Under the pieces are notes generated by a model. It saw nothing but the letters and a program-made list of their open reading frames with translations, was not told the origin of the DNA and did not search any database. This document shows, piece by piece, positions 18,049 through 27,774 of a stretch of 64,000 nt of DNA. The translations under genes were made by a program, and so were the position numbers. How positions within the stretch are numbered: position 1 is the first letter of the stretch; each line of letters opens with the position of its first letter. The stretch covers positions 1-64,000 of the forward strand of contig JACKMT010000006.1 of the NCBI GenBank assembly GCA_024235255.1. Reading direction: 5' to 3'. The DNA comes from Chromatiaceae bacterium. Lineage in GTDB: Bacteria > Pseudomonadota > Gammaproteobacteria > Chromatiales > Chromatiaceae.

Positions 18049-20137
18049 ATGAGTTTTACCAGTAAACGAGGCGGGCGTCCCGACGTAAAATCACAACGAT
18101 GTTTCCCTCCCCGTTTATTTTTCCGACCCAACTTGATCGGGATATCCGTTGTTGTGGCAGTTGTTGCCTTGTCAGGTGATCCAGTCCATGGGGAGGTGCA
18201 GGAGGATTACTATTTCAACGAAGTTCCGACGGTACTCTCCGTTACCCGGTTAAAACAAGCCCAGTCAGAAACACCAGCCAGTGTGACGATTATTGATCAG
18301 GAGATGATCCGTGCTTCCGGCGCGACAAACATTCCTGACCTGATACGTCTGGTACCTGGTTTTCAGGTCGCCTACGCGGTCGGAAAAAGGGCGACGGTAA
18401 CAGCTCATGGCAGAAGTGATGCGTTTGCACGTGATATGCAGGTAACCATCGATGGCCGCTCCATCTATGATCCCGTATTCGGTGGTGTTCCCTGGCAGGA
18501 TCTTCAGCTGGATGTAGATGATATCCAGCGGATTGAGGTGATCAGAGGGCCGAACGCGGCAAGTTACGGGTCAAACTCATTCGCCGGTGTCATCAACATA
18601 ATCACCGAACACCCCGCTCAGCAGCAGGGCTTTCGGCTGAAATCACGAGTTGGTACGGGACAGAATCGTTATCACAACGGACGCTACGTGGGCGCCCTGA
18701 GCGGTCTCGATTTTCGAATCAGTGCCCACCGGACGGAAGATGATGGATTCACCAACCGGATAGACGACGAAAAGACCGATGCCGTCAGTTTCCGTGGCGA
18801 TTATCGTCTAGACAGCGACAACAGCGCTTTGATTGAACTGGGTTACAGCAGTGGCTCCCGGGGTGAGGGTTATCTTGGTGATATTCTGCTGCCTTCGAGA
18901 AATGCTTACCATATTAACCACTACCAACAGCTCCGATGGACGAGGCAACTCTCCGCGGAAGATGCGTTGCAAGTTCAGTTCTACCACAACTACCAGAAAA
19001 AGGATGACCATTATGTAGTCGATTCCCCAAATCCGTTTGGACCCTTGGTGTTTGGTTTTGGCTTCGATTCCGGCCGCTACGATACGGAAGTCCAGTACAG
19101 CAGCCGGGTAAACGAACATCTGCGCCTTGTCACCGGTTTCGGAGGGCGCTATGAAAATGCAGAGAGCGGCTGGATTTTTGGCAAAAAAAAGCCGTCCCGC
19201 GGACAGCTGCGTGCGTTTTCCAGTGTCGAATGGAATCCGCTTCCGGACACAGTGATCAATCTTGGCGGTATGTACGAAGCCTATCAGGCGACACGCGGTC
19301 TGCTCTCCCCCCGTTTCGCCGTCAACCATCATCTGAACGCTTCAAATACACTGCGGTTTGTTGCTTCACGCGCCTACCGCATGCCGACACTTTGGGAAGC
19401 CAATGCCGACCTGTTGCGCTATCTCGCAGCCGATATGACACCGATTGACTACCTCTTCCTGACTTTGGACGAACTTGAGCCGGAGGAGATCACAGCCTTT
19501 GAAGTCGGGTATCTGGGAAGATTTCCCGAATATGGCTTGACACTGGATATTCGTCTGTTTAACGAGCGCATCCGGGAAATTATCCCCGCAGTTTTTTGAC
19601 GATAGAATAGTTGGTCCTGAGTTCCTTGATCCCGCTTCTGCACACGCTGTTAGTTATGTTAACAATGGAGAATTGACCATAACCGGGCTGGAGTTGGAGC
19701 TGAATTATAAACCGCTGCCGAACGCACTTATCCACGTCGGTTACAATTTGGCCGACGCTAATGGGGAGCAGCTGGATAGAATCCGACAGCATGGGTCACT
19801 TGAGTTTTCCGATCTGGAAACAAGCGTTCCACTGCAGACTTTCAGCCTTCTAGGAAGCTACAGATTTGCCAATGGCCTGGAGATCAGCAGCGCCTACTAC
19901 TACACCGATCCGATGGAGTGGCAGTTCCAGGGTGATCCTGTTCCTGTGCATACTCGCTGGGATCTCCGTCTGGGCAAGCGTTTCCGCATTCCAGACGGAG
20001 AGATCGATTTGGCGTTTATCGCTCAGAACATCGATGGTGACGATATAGAATTCCTCAATGCTCCGGATAGAGCTCCGCCTCGGATCAATGTCTCAGAGAG
20101 CAGTTACTTCCTGCAGGCGATTATCACTTTTCATTGA
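18049..20137 (+). pseudogene. TonB-dependent receptor, copy 1, interrupted by a +1 frameshift
   Basis: Codons from 18049 run as a signal peptide (hydrophobic stretch ending near VHG), a TonB plug domain (TPASVTIIDQEMIRASGA, DDIQRIEVIRGPNAASYGSNSFAGVINI) and the barrel. A TGA stops it at 19597-19599. The rest of the barrel continues in another frame to 20137. The switch is at a run of six T (19592-19597). Removing one T restores 695 codons, exactly the length of copy 2 at 20392. No other lesion was seen, so it is either a very recent pseudogene, a slippage-controlled gene or a sequencing error. The ligand is unknown. Confidence 0.85.
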
Positions 20138-20198
20138 ACGGAACTCATCCGAAAGCGAAGGTCTATCTGCACCGCACCAGGCGCACTTTATTCAACTA

Positions 20199-20301
20199 TC
20201 CGCCGCAGCTGCCGTTCTCCTGCAGGATCGGTTGCAGCACGGGACAGGGGTATCTCTATGGAAAGACGTTGCCACCAGAGCGGTTTGCTGAGAAACTTTA
20301 A
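20199..20301 (+). pseudogene. Remnant of the 3' end of the upstream EAL gene
   Basis: Codons 20224-20298 read RIGCSTGQGYLYGKTLPPERFAEKL and a stop. They match the last residues of the GGDEF/EAL protein ending at 17985 (EIGCDSGQGFLYGEALPPEQFVEKF). Base-level similarity extends left to about 20199 and right through the intergenic DNA (GCCGGTCAGTTTTT, TTTGATAACAA, GAACCT-GCATGA). The stump lies in front of receptor copy 2 just as the intact gene lies in front of copy 1. It is therefore a footprint of a ~2.27 kb tandem duplication. Confidence 0.85.
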
Positions 20302-20391
20302 AAATCTAACCATTACAATAAGGTAGTTGCCGGTCAGTTTTTCATTCGATCCTGGCTGCTCCATTTGATAACAAGAATGATCGAACCTTGC

Positions 20392-22479
20392 ATGAGAACC
20401 AGTAAACAGGTCGGGCGCCGTGGCGTAAAACCTCAGCTACGTTGCCGGGCCCGCTTATTAATCCCACCCAGAGCGTTCGGGATTCCGGCTATGGTGGCAG
20501 TTGTTGCCCTGTCAGGTGTTCCGGCCCGAAGTGAGGTGCAGGAAGATTACTATTTCAACGAAGTTCCGACGGTACTCTCCGTTACCCGGCTGAAACAGCC
20601 TTTGTCAGATACACCCGCCAGCGTGACCATTATCAATCAGGATATGATACGAGCTTCGGGTGCGTTGAACATACCCGACCTGTTACGGCTTGTGCCTGGA
20701 TTCCAGGTTGCGTTCATATTTGGAAAGACGGCTACAGCAACCGCACATGGAAGAGGGGATGCATTTGCTCGCGACATGCAGGTAACAATCGATGGCCGCT
20801 CCGTCTACGATCCCGTGTTCGGCGGTGTCTCCTGGCAAAATCTCCAGCTGGACATGGACGATATCCAGCGGATTGAGGTGATCAGAGGACCGAATGCGGC
20901 CAGTTATGGCTCAAATTCATTTGCAGGTGTTATCAATATAATCACCGAACACCCGGCTCTGCAGCAAGGCGTACGACTGAAATCAAGATTTGGTACGGGA
21001 AAGAATCATTACCAAACCGGCCGCTACACAGGTTCCGCCGGTGAGCTCGATTTCCGCATCAGTGCCAGCCGGACGGAGGATGACGGATTCGAATCCCGCA
21101 CTGACAGCGCCAAAACCAACGCGATCAATTTTCGCGGTGATTACAATGCCGACAACAAAAATAGCTTGCTGATTGAGTTCGGGCACAGCAGCGGCGTCCA
21201 GGAAGAGGGCTTTCCCGGCCATCATATCCTGCCTACCAGAGAGGCTTACCATATCAACCATTATCAACTGCTTCGATGGAACAGGCAGATCCACCCCGAA
21301 AAGGAGTTCAGCGTACAGCTTTATCACAACTATCAGAAAAAAGATGATCATTTTGAAGACAGTTTTCCGCCTCCGATAGGAACGCTCTCCACTGGTTTCG
21401 GATTCGACTCCCATCGCTACGACGGAGAGTTGCAGCTCTCCAATCGGCTAAATAAGCAACTCCGCCTTGTTACCGGTATTGGCGGACGCTATGAAAGTGG
21501 AGAAGGTGTCTGGGTGTTCGACGGAAAAAACCCCTCGCGCTCGCAACTGCGCGCGTTTGTAAGTGCCGAGTGGATACCACGGCCGGATACCGTGTTCAAT
21601 CTGGGGGCGATGTACGAAGATTATCAGGATCAGCGGGGTTTGCTCTCGCCCCGCATTGCGGTCAATCATCACCTGAATGCTTTGAATACGCTGAGGTTTG
21701 TTGCTTCACGCGCATACCGTATGCCGACGCTTTGGGAGAGCAACTCCCGCTCGCTGGTGTATCGTGCGGCGGATATGACACCGTTGGATTATGATTTCCT
21801 CACGCTGGACAATCTTAAACCGGAGGAAATTTCAGCTTACGAAGTTGGCTATTTGGGAAAGTCGCCGGATAACAGCTTGATACTGGATTTTCGTCTGTTT
21901 AGCGAACGTATCCGGAATCTTATTCCCGCTATAGATAACGAGACGATACTCGGACCCGGTTTTCTGCCGCATCCAAATGCTGCCGGTGCGCAAAGTTATG
22001 TGAACGATGGAGCTTTAACGATCAACGGTCTGGAACTGGAGCTGCAATATCAACCATCACGGCATAGCCTGGTTCGATTCGGCTACAGTCTGGCCGACGC
22101 CAGAGGGAAACAGCTGCAGAGAATACACGCAAACGGTTCACTTGAGTTTTCCGATTTGGCGGCAAGCGTTCCGCGGCAGACTTTCAGCCTGTTGGGAAGC
22201 TACAGATTTGCCAATGGTCTGGAGGTCAGCAGCGCTTATTATTACGTCGATCCAATGGAATGGCAGTACCAAGGTGATCCGGTACCCGCGTATACGCGCT
22301 GGGATGTACGGTTCGGAAAGATTTTTTACTCGCCTAAGGCGGACATTAACCTGGAGTTTATCGCCCAGAACATAGACGGAGACGATAGCGAGTTCCACAA
22401 CGCCCCGGACGCCCAGCCGCCCCGGATAAATATTTCCGAGCCACGTTACTTCCTGCAGGCGAGTATCAGTTTTCACTGA
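20392..22479 (+). CDS. TonB-dependent outer-membrane receptor, copy 2 (intact)
   Basis: This 695-residue receptor imports a ligand across the outer membrane with TonB energy. I chose ATG 20392 because it aligns with the start of copy 1; alternatives at 20365 (TTG) and 20377 exist. A signal peptide is followed by the plug domain (about 45-160; VTIINQDMIRASGA, RIEVIRGPNAASYGSNSFAGVINI) and a 22-strand-type barrel with many aromatic-rich strands ending FLQASISFH. It is very close to copy 1 throughout; the loops vary most. Its position after c-di-GMP genes and the lack of iron-specific markers leave the substrate open. The hairpin repeat at 22485 directly follows and may end transcription. Confidence 0.9.
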   Translation: MRTSKQVGRRGVKPQLRCRARLLIPPRAFGIPAMVAVVALSGVPARSEVQEDYYFNEVPTVLSVTRLKQPLSDTPASVTIINQDMIRASGALNIPDLLRLVPGFQVAFIFGKTATATAHGRGDAFARDMQVTIDGRSVYDPVFGGVSWQNLQLDMDDIQRIEVIRGPNAASYGSNSFAGVINIITEHPALQQGVRLKSRFGTGKNHYQTGRYTGSAGELDFRISASRTEDDGFESRTDSAKTNAINFRGDYNADNKNSLLIEFGHSSGVQEEGFPGHHILPTREAYHINHYQLLRWNRQIHPEKEFSVQLYHNYQKKDDHFEDSFPPPIGTLSTGFGFDSHRYDGELQLSNRLNKQLRLVTGIGGRYESGEGVWVFDGKNPSRSQLRAFVSAEWIPRPDTVFNLGAMYEDYQDQRGLLSPRIAVNHHLNALNTLRFVASRAYRMPTLWESNSRSLVYRAADMTPLDYDFLTLDNLKPEEISAYEVGYLGKSPDNSLILDFRLFSERIRNLIPAIDNETILGPGFLPHPNAAGAQSYVNDGALTINGLELELQYQPSRHSLVRFGYSLADARGKQLQRIHANGSLEFSDLAASVPRQTFSLLGSYRFANGLEVSSAYYYVDPMEWQYQGDPVPAYTRWDVRFGKIFYSPKADINLEFIAQNIDGDDSEFHNAPDAQPPRINISEPRYFLQASISFH

Positions 22480-22484
22480 ACGGA

Positions 22485-22610
22485 AATTAAGGTTAGATCG
22501 TCAGCAAGGCAGTTGACCTCGCTGACGACCAAGGGGGAGAGCTAGATTTCCCCCCTTTGGAAACCTCCTGTTTTTGTGCCCGCCGCGAGCGGCGGGGTGT
22601 TTCTGAATCT
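22485..22610 (-). repeat. ~130 bp dispersed double-hairpin repeat, copy A
   Basis: Read on the minus strand, this segment matches 57805-57934: GATTCA-AAA, then CCCCGCCGCTCGCGGCGGG (hairpin 1), a variable middle ending CTCTCCCCCTTGGTCGTCAG, CGAGG...CTGACGATCTAACCTTAA (hairpin 2) and AATT. It lies between receptor copy 2 and the copper chaperone gene, both of which end there. It could serve as a two-way terminator. No coding sequence inside. Confidence 0.88.
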
Positions 22611-22624
22611 GCCGGCAGATATGG

Positions 22625-23128
22625 TCACTCTGCGCTGCGCCGGTCGCGCACCTCATAGTTGGTCAACAGCTCGTACCCATCTCTAAATTTCAGGATCACC
22701 GGAATCTGCTGGCCGGCCTTGAGCGCTTGCGCGCCGTAGAACATCAGGTGGTAGCCGGTTTCGTTGTCGAAATCGAGCGTGCTTTGCGCGGGTATCTCAA
22801 CTTCAGATTGTTGCTGCATTCGTGCCAGGTCGTTGACTACGAAAGATTTGTGGATCTCTATTTTCTCTGCTTTCGGGCTGCTGGCGGCGATTAGGAATCT
22901 GGGTTTATCGCCGTTGTTGCGCAGCGTCATCAATGCCGCGGTAACCGATATGACCGGCGGGATCTCGGCAATCCAGGCATCAACGACTTCAATGTCGCCG
23001 GCTTTCTTTTCTGCACAGGCAAAAAGAAGCAGAAGTGAAAGCAGATAAATTACTGTTTGCATGGCTCCAAATCGTGCGGATTTGTGCTTATTGTCAAAGC
23101 ACCCTTGCGTAGGATGCTGGGCTTTCAT
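22625..23128 (-). CDS. Copper chaperone PCu(A)C-family lipoprotein
   Basis: ATG 23128 has GGGAG six bases upstream, giving 167 residues; an internal ATG at 23062 (M, then a hydrophobic signal) would give 145. Either way a lipobox LLFAC precedes the mature domain, so the protein should be membrane-anchored in the periplasm. The PCuAC copper site is visible as H...M (EIHKSF, LARMQQQ) and the later YHLMF. The family delivers Cu(I) to the CuA centre of cytochrome oxidases or handles periplasmic copper. It follows the di-haem peroxidase gene by 31 bases and is probably co-transcribed with it. Confidence 0.88.
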   Translation of the reverse strand: MKAQHPTQGCFDNKHKSARFGAMQTVIYLLSLLLLFACAEKKAGDIEVVDAWIAEIPPVISVTAALMTLRNNGDKPRFLIAASSPKAEKIEIHKSFVVNDLARMQQQSEVEIPAQSTLDFDNETGYHLMFYGAQALKAGQQIPVILKFRDGYELLTNYEVRDRRSAE

Positions 23129-23159
23129 TGATCTCTCCCAGTCCGTGCCTCTGAGCAAT

Positions 23160-24149
23160 TTATGGCCGTTGCTCCAGCACCTTGTCACTCAATGATCCCA
23201 GAAAGGCCAGGATATCGGCAACCTCCTCTTTTTTCAGTTCCGCATCCAGCTGCATCCGGCCCATCAGCCCGACCACGTCAGCCAGCGATGTGGCGGAACC
23301 GTCGTGGAACCAGGGAGCTGTCAACGCCACATTGCGCAGCGAAGCTACCTTGAAAACCATCCGGTCCTCCTCCTTTCCGGTTACTTCATAGCGCCCCAGA
23401 TCCTGGCCATTCGGGAAGGGTGCATAAGCACCCAGTTTTTCGTAAAGCGTACCGCCAAGCAATGGCCCGTCATGGCAGCGAACGCAATTGGTTCGGATAA
23501 ACAGATTCAGACCGTTCTGTTCCTGTGTGGTCAGAGCCGTTTTGTCGCCCCGTAAAAAATCGTCGAAGCGGGATTCGCTGTGCAGCGTCCTTTCGAATGC
23601 TGCAATGGCGTTGGTCAGATTGGCATAAGTAACAGGATTCTCACTCTCCGGAAAAGCCTCCCTGAAAGACGACTGGTAAGCTTCCAGGCCAGCGAGTTTG
23701 TCGATCACTGTCTGTTGATCCGGCATTCCCATTTCGATCGGGTTCAGGATAGGCTGTCCTGCCTGATCAGCCAGGTCTTTCGCTCTGCCATCCCAGAACA
23801 GGGCAAACTGCCAGCCGGCATTCAGCACTGTCGGCGTATTTCTGTTCCCCAATTTCCCTGCTGCACCGGGTGATCTGGGCAGGTTATCCATGCCTGCCCG
23901 CCGGTTGTCCAGCGGATGACAGCTGGCGCAGGATTGGGTGTCATTTATCGAGAGACGTGGGTCTGAGTAGAGTTTTTTACCAAGTTCGACCAACGCAGGA
24001 GTATCGCTCTCTGACCCCGGCATCTGTGCGGGGAGCGGAGAGAAGTAGCGGCTGGCTTTGCGCAACAGGCGATCGGTGTTGTCGGCAAAAGCGTTGCCGG
24101 CGATCAACCCGGCGCATAGAAGGAGCGTTAGCCTAATAGAGCGGGACAT
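23160..24149 (-). CDS. Di-haem cytochrome c peroxidase (CcpA/MauG family)
   Basis: ATG 24149 is preceded by AGGAG at seven bases; the 329-residue product begins with a signal peptide ending near AFA. Two haem c motifs are present, CASCH (about residue 78) and CVRCH (about 217). Around them are family strings LFWDGRAKDL, NPIEMGMP and the C-terminal APWFHDGSATSL. Such proteins reduce hydrogen peroxide in the periplasm using cytochrome c electrons, though some MauG-type members modify proteins. It is the first gene of a pair with the copper chaperone. The 273 bases upstream hold nothing recognisable. Confidence 0.94.
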   Translation of the reverse strand: MSRSIRLTLLLCAGLIAGNAFADNTDRLLRKASRYFSPLPAQMPGSESDTPALVELGKKLYSDPRLSINDTQSCASCHPLDNRRAGMDNLPRSPGAAGKLGNRNTPTVLNAGWQFALFWDGRAKDLADQAGQPILNPIEMGMPDQQTVIDKLAGLEAYQSSFREAFPESENPVTYANLTNAIAAFERTLHSESRFDDFLRGDKTALTTQEQNGLNLFIRTNCVRCHDGPLLGGTLYEKLGAYAPFPNGQDLGRYEVTGKEEDRMVFKVASLRNVALTAPWFHDGSATSLADVVGLMGRMQLDAELKKEEVADILAFLGSLSDKVLEQRP

Positions 24150-24422
24150 GTAATATCTCCTGCATATCCGGTTTGTATACATTGATCATCATTGGCCGGA
24201 AAAAACTGAATGTTTGCAAATATATCATTGTATTAGCGAGCTGTTGAATTTTTCCCTAGTACCCGGTGATTATCTGTACCGGTTTCAGTGCACGGCTGCA
24301 GCTCGGTGTAAGCTTTTTACCGCAACCGGAAGATACTACCGGGCTTATACGATTGGTTGCCGAAATCAGCTCACTGTCAAATTGAGAGTGGTCGATATCA
24401 CAGAGATGGTTGGTTCTTTGCT

Positions 24423-25358
24423 TCACAATCCCGCGGATCCGGCCAGCCACATCATGCAGGGCAGTGTGACCACGGCGAACAGCACCTGGACGGTAATCAA
24501 ATTCGCCATCAGCGGTGCATCACCGCCCATTTGACGCGCCAGCACATAAGAGGAGGCCGCGGTGGGAACCGCACCTGCAAGCACTGCGACGACCAGGGGC
24601 AGTCCATCTATATCGAACAACCAGGCGCCGGTGAACATCAGTAGAGGCATGCCCAGCAGCCTGATCATCGCCCCGAACAGCACCAGCCCCCGTTGCTGTT
24701 TCACCTTGCCGAGATGCAGGCCCGCACCCACGGTCAACAATCCGAGTCCCAGCGCGCCGCCGCCAAGGATGTTGAAAACTTCGTAGCAGGGCGCCGGTAA
24801 ACCGATGCCGGTCAGATTGAGCCCGGCGCCGACCAGGCAGGCAAGGATAAAAGGGTTGTGTATCACCTTGCGCATGACGCCCGGGAAATTGGTCCTGCTT
24901 GCGCCAAATCTCGCCAGTACCGCAACATTGATGATATTCAGCGGCGGGATGATCACCGCCATGGTGATGGCCATATAGGTGACGCCGGGATCACCGTAGA
25001 GCAGACCGACAATGGAGAGCGCGATGAAGCCATGCCAGCGGGTGGCACCCTGCAGCAGACTGGTGAATGCGGCACGGTTGACTCCCAGAAACCGGTTCAT
25101 CAGCGGAAAGGAGAACAGCAATAGTGCACTCATGGTGCAGATCGCAAACAGCAGCACCAGACTGAAGCGAAGCACCTCGGCGCTTCCCAGCTGCGCGCCG
25201 GCCAGCGTCTTTACCAGCAGTATCGGGAACAGCACGAAATAACAGAGATTCTCAAAGCCGGTCCAGGCGCCATCGTCAAACAGTTTGACCCGCTTCAGGG
25301 CGGCGCCTAGCAGGATGATCAGAAATACCGGAATCAGTGCATTGATGATCGAAAACAT
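24423..25358 (-). CDS. AEC-family permease (second copy)
   Basis: This 311-residue membrane protein with about ten helices shares its layout with the permease at 7872 but is clearly diverged. The N-terminus is IINALIPVFLIILLGAALKRVKLF. The C-terminal half contains GAVPTAASSYVLARQMGGD, typical of the AEC/malonate-transporter-like group. The substrate is probably a carboxylate or similar small molecule (family-level knowledge). It stands between unrelated genes on the same strand and shows no obvious operon partner. Confidence 0.9.
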   Translation of the reverse strand: MFSIINALIPVFLIILLGAALKRVKLFDDGAWTGFENLCYFVLFPILLVKTLAGAQLGSAEVLRFSLVLLFAICTMSALLLFSFPLMNRFLGVNRAAFTSLLQGATRWHGFIALSIVGLLYGDPGVTYMAITMAVIIPPLNIINVAVLARFGASRTNFPGVMRKVIHNPFILACLVGAGLNLTGIGLPAPCYEVFNILGGGALGLGLLTVGAGLHLGKVKQQRGLVLFGAMIRLLGMPLLMFTGAWLFDIDGLPLVVAVLAGAVPTAASSYVLARQMGGDAPLMANLITVQVLFAVVTLPCMMWLAGSAGL

Positions 25359-25534
25359 CGGCCGGAGTGAGAGAGGGCGATTACCGCACGGAAGCGCAAT
25401 TATAACGAAGTTGATCCGGGGTAGGGGAATAGCTGGCGTGCTGTCTTCCCGCTGTTCAGGGAAGATTATAAAGTCTCACGGCATGCAGCTAGCGCGTCGG
25501 GAGGCAAGCCGTCGCTGCCGGCGGTGATGGAAGA

Positions 25535-25867
25535 TCAGTCAGAGTCGATCCTCTCCATGGTTTGCAGCAGTTCCCGGTAATGCACCTCCAGCCGGGCGAG
25601 CGCTTCGGCAGTGTCGGCGGGCGTTTCCAGAACTAATGCCTGGCACGCGCGGTGGTATCCATCGATTGCCTGGTGCAGCTGTTCCCTGACTGACAGTCCG
25701 GTCGAGTTTGGCTCCGCCTGTTCGCCGAGCGTTCGTACTTCGGCCGAGCGCATGATCAACTGCGCGCTGCTGGAACCGTCTGCAACTGCCTGCAGCGGTC
25801 CGGTCTTGGTAAAATCGGCGTTGCGGTAGTGGAACCGGTCTCCGATCTTAAGCTGGCTGAATTTCAT
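25535..25867 (-). CDS. Small protein of unknown function
   Basis: This 110-residue, acidic, soluble protein is not recognised. The N-terminal ~45 residues (KIGDRFHYRNADFTKTGPLQAV) look like a small beta-rich fold. The C-terminal ~60 residues look like a single helical hairpin rich in Ala, Glu and Leu. It starts five bases after the LysE-type exporter on the same strand, so the two are probably co-transcribed. GC and codon style match its neighbours. Confidence 0.7.
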   Translation of the reverse strand: MKFSQLKIGDRFHYRNADFTKTGPLQAVADGSSSAQLIMRSAEVRTLGEQAEPNSTGLSVREQLHQAIDGYHRACQALVLETPADTAEALARLEVHYRELLQTMERIDSD

Positions 25868-25872
25868 CGCGG

Positions 25873-26493
25873 TCAGTGGCTGCGGAAACTGGCCAGCATG
25901 GCCGCCGCGCCGACGAACAACGTGCCGAATATGCGGTTCTGAATTTTTTGGTGATGCTCACTTTTCATCCAGCGCGCCAGCTGCGAAGCGAGGGTGGCGT
26001 AGCCCAGCATCACGCCGACATCAACCAGTATCAGCGTGCTTCCCATGATGACGAATTGGGCAGCCTGATCCGCGCGGGTGTTCAGAAACTGCGGAAAAAG
26101 GGCGACCAGAAACACCGTCGCTTTGGGGTTGGTCAGGTTGACAAATGCAGCCTGCCAGAAGCGGACCCAGGGGCCATCGTCGAGCTGCGGGGTGCCGTCG
26201 ACAGTCAGCGGCGGCTGGGTCCACTTTTTATAGCCAAGCCAGATCAGATAGGCGATGCCGAGCCATTTGATGATGTTGAACATGGTGGTCGATGTCGCCA
26301 GCAGCGCACCCAGGCCGATGCCGACGATAACGATCTGGGCGCCATACCCGAGTTGCAGCCCCAGGATCGCCGGCAGCGAATTGCGCACACCGTATCGCAG
26401 GCCGCTGCTGAGGGTGTTGATCGCGCCTGGACCCGGCGAGACGGAGATCACCAGCGAGGCGATGAAAAAGGTAAGCCAGAGTTCCAATGACAT
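25873..26493 (-). CDS. LysE/RhtB-family exporter
   Basis: This 206-residue inner-membrane protein of about six helices begins in the way typical of the RhtB/LysE family: ISVSPGPGAINTLSSGLRYG, then AYLIWLGYKKW and VNLTNPKATVFLVALFPQF. Family members export amino acids or homoserine-lactone-like compounds; the substrate is not predictable here. It is first in a probable pair with the 110-residue gene. The 236 bases upstream hold no supported feature. Confidence 0.93.
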   Translation of the reverse strand: MSLELWLTFFIASLVISVSPGPGAINTLSSGLRYGVRNSLPAILGLQLGYGAQIVIVGIGLGALLATSTTMFNIIKWLGIAYLIWLGYKKWTQPPLTVDGTPQLDDGPWVRFWQAAFVNLTNPKATVFLVALFPQFLNTRADQAAQFVIMGSTLILVDVGVMLGYATLASQLARWMKSEHHQKIQNRIFGTLFVGAAAMLASFRSH

Positions 26494-26729
26494 GATGATT
26501 TCCTAGAACGAAAAGTGGTTCTCTGGCGCCGTCCGCATGCTGCTGACACGACTCCGGACAGACCAGCTCAACACTATTTAGGCCGGCAACTTTGTGCCAC
26601 AGCTAATTCGCATCATCCGTTGATTCTGCTGCATGTTCAATCATATTTTCCGACCGTTACGCAACTGGAGCTTGCGGCTGTTTTCACAGGTTCGACGGCC
26701 ATTCCACCCCTGGTTCCTGTTTGCATTGC

Positions 26730-27704
26730 TTACTGCTTGCGGCAGGAGTTTTCCACCACGTCGGTGCCCAGTGTCCGGGTCAGTTTTCGGAGCTCCTCGC
26801 AGGGCAGGGGATTTCCGCCAACATCCAGTGACTCGAGTTCACTGAAATCCTCCAGTGGTTTTGCGGTTGCCACTCGGTTGCCCGCAAGATTCAGCTGCCT
26901 GATACTGCTGACGCTTTCCAGGGGGTTTATATCCACTATCCTGTTGCTGGAGAGGTCGAGCACCTCCAGTTGGGACAGCGTCCGTAGCGGGCTCAGATCG
27001 CTGATCAGGTTGTCGCCCGCCTGCACAGTGCGGAGGCTGGAGTGACTCTGCAGCGGCGAGAGATCGCTGACCCGATTGGACGCCAGATCAATCTCCTCCA
27101 GTCTACTGATCTTCGCCAACGGGGCGATCGATTCGATCCGGTTGTGGCTGATATTCAGTGAGCGCAGCGTTGCAAGTTCGGCCAGAGTATCGATCTTGTT
27201 GATCCGGTTATGGCTAAGCGATAGATGGTGAATATTCTTCAGCACGGCCAGCGAAGAGATATCCTCTATTTGATTATGATGCAGATTCAGCCACTGGAGG
27301 TTAAGCCGTTGATTGTCCAGCACAGGTACTTTTATTCGGTTGTATCCAAGGTCCAGATTGGTCAAATTGGAGAGGCGGTCGATCAACGACATCTCCTGAA
27401 TGTTGTTGTGAGCAAGGTCAAGAATGGTCAGATTGACCAGGTTCTCGATCCCGGAGAGGTTCGAGATCCCCTTGCCTTCCGGATTGGTGCATTGCAGTTC
27501 CTCAATTTCACCCGAAGTATGCCAGTTACGCTCCCTCGCATGGTTGACCACACACTCCTGCAGTACCGGGTCTGCAAAGTGCAGTTGTGAAATCTCCGTC
27601 GTCACGGGTAGATGTTCACCGTTTCCGCAACTGTGCAGTATAAAGAAAAGGCATATGGCAACCGGTATAGTAATGAGGGATCGGTATAAGCCTGTGTAGA
27701 TCAT
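26730..27704 (-). CDS. Leucine-rich-repeat lipoprotein
   Basis: I chose ATG 27704 with GGAAGAA upstream; a longer frame would overlap the TrkH gene. The 324-residue product has a signal peptide with lipobox LHSC (about residue 22). A short cap domain precedes about nine 22-residue leucine-rich repeats of internalin style (LTNLDLGYNRIK, LRSLNISHNRIES, LEVLDLSSNRIVD). A C-terminal cap has paired cysteines. Such lipoproteins are surface- or periplasm-anchored binding modules. It lies 70 bases after TrkH on the same strand; a shared transcript is possible but no link in function is evident. Confidence 0.88.
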   Translation of the reverse strand: MIYTGLYRSLITIPVAICLFFILHSCGNGEHLPVTTEISQLHFADPVLQECVVNHARERNWHTSGEIEELQCTNPEGKGISNLSGIENLVNLTILDLAHNNIQEMSLIDRLSNLTNLDLGYNRIKVPVLDNQRLNLQWLNLHHNQIEDISSLAVLKNIHHLSLSHNRINKIDTLAELATLRSLNISHNRIESIAPLAKISRLEEIDLASNRVSDLSPLQSHSSLRTVQAGDNLISDLSPLRTLSQLEVLDLSSNRIVDINPLESVSSIRQLNLAGNRVATAKPLEDFSELESLDVGGNPLPCEELRKLTRTLGTDVVENSCRKQ

Positions 27705-27774
27705 GTTTCTTCCATTTAGTGAGATTGCAATGGGGAGTGTTGAGGAAATTGGCTTTCGGGCATCCGGGGACCCG

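Noticed and set aside
18049..19599. Receptor copy 1 as a genuine 516-residue truncated protein
   Set aside because: The downstream frame carries the missing barrel strands and matches copy 2 residue by residue; a single extra T explains the break.
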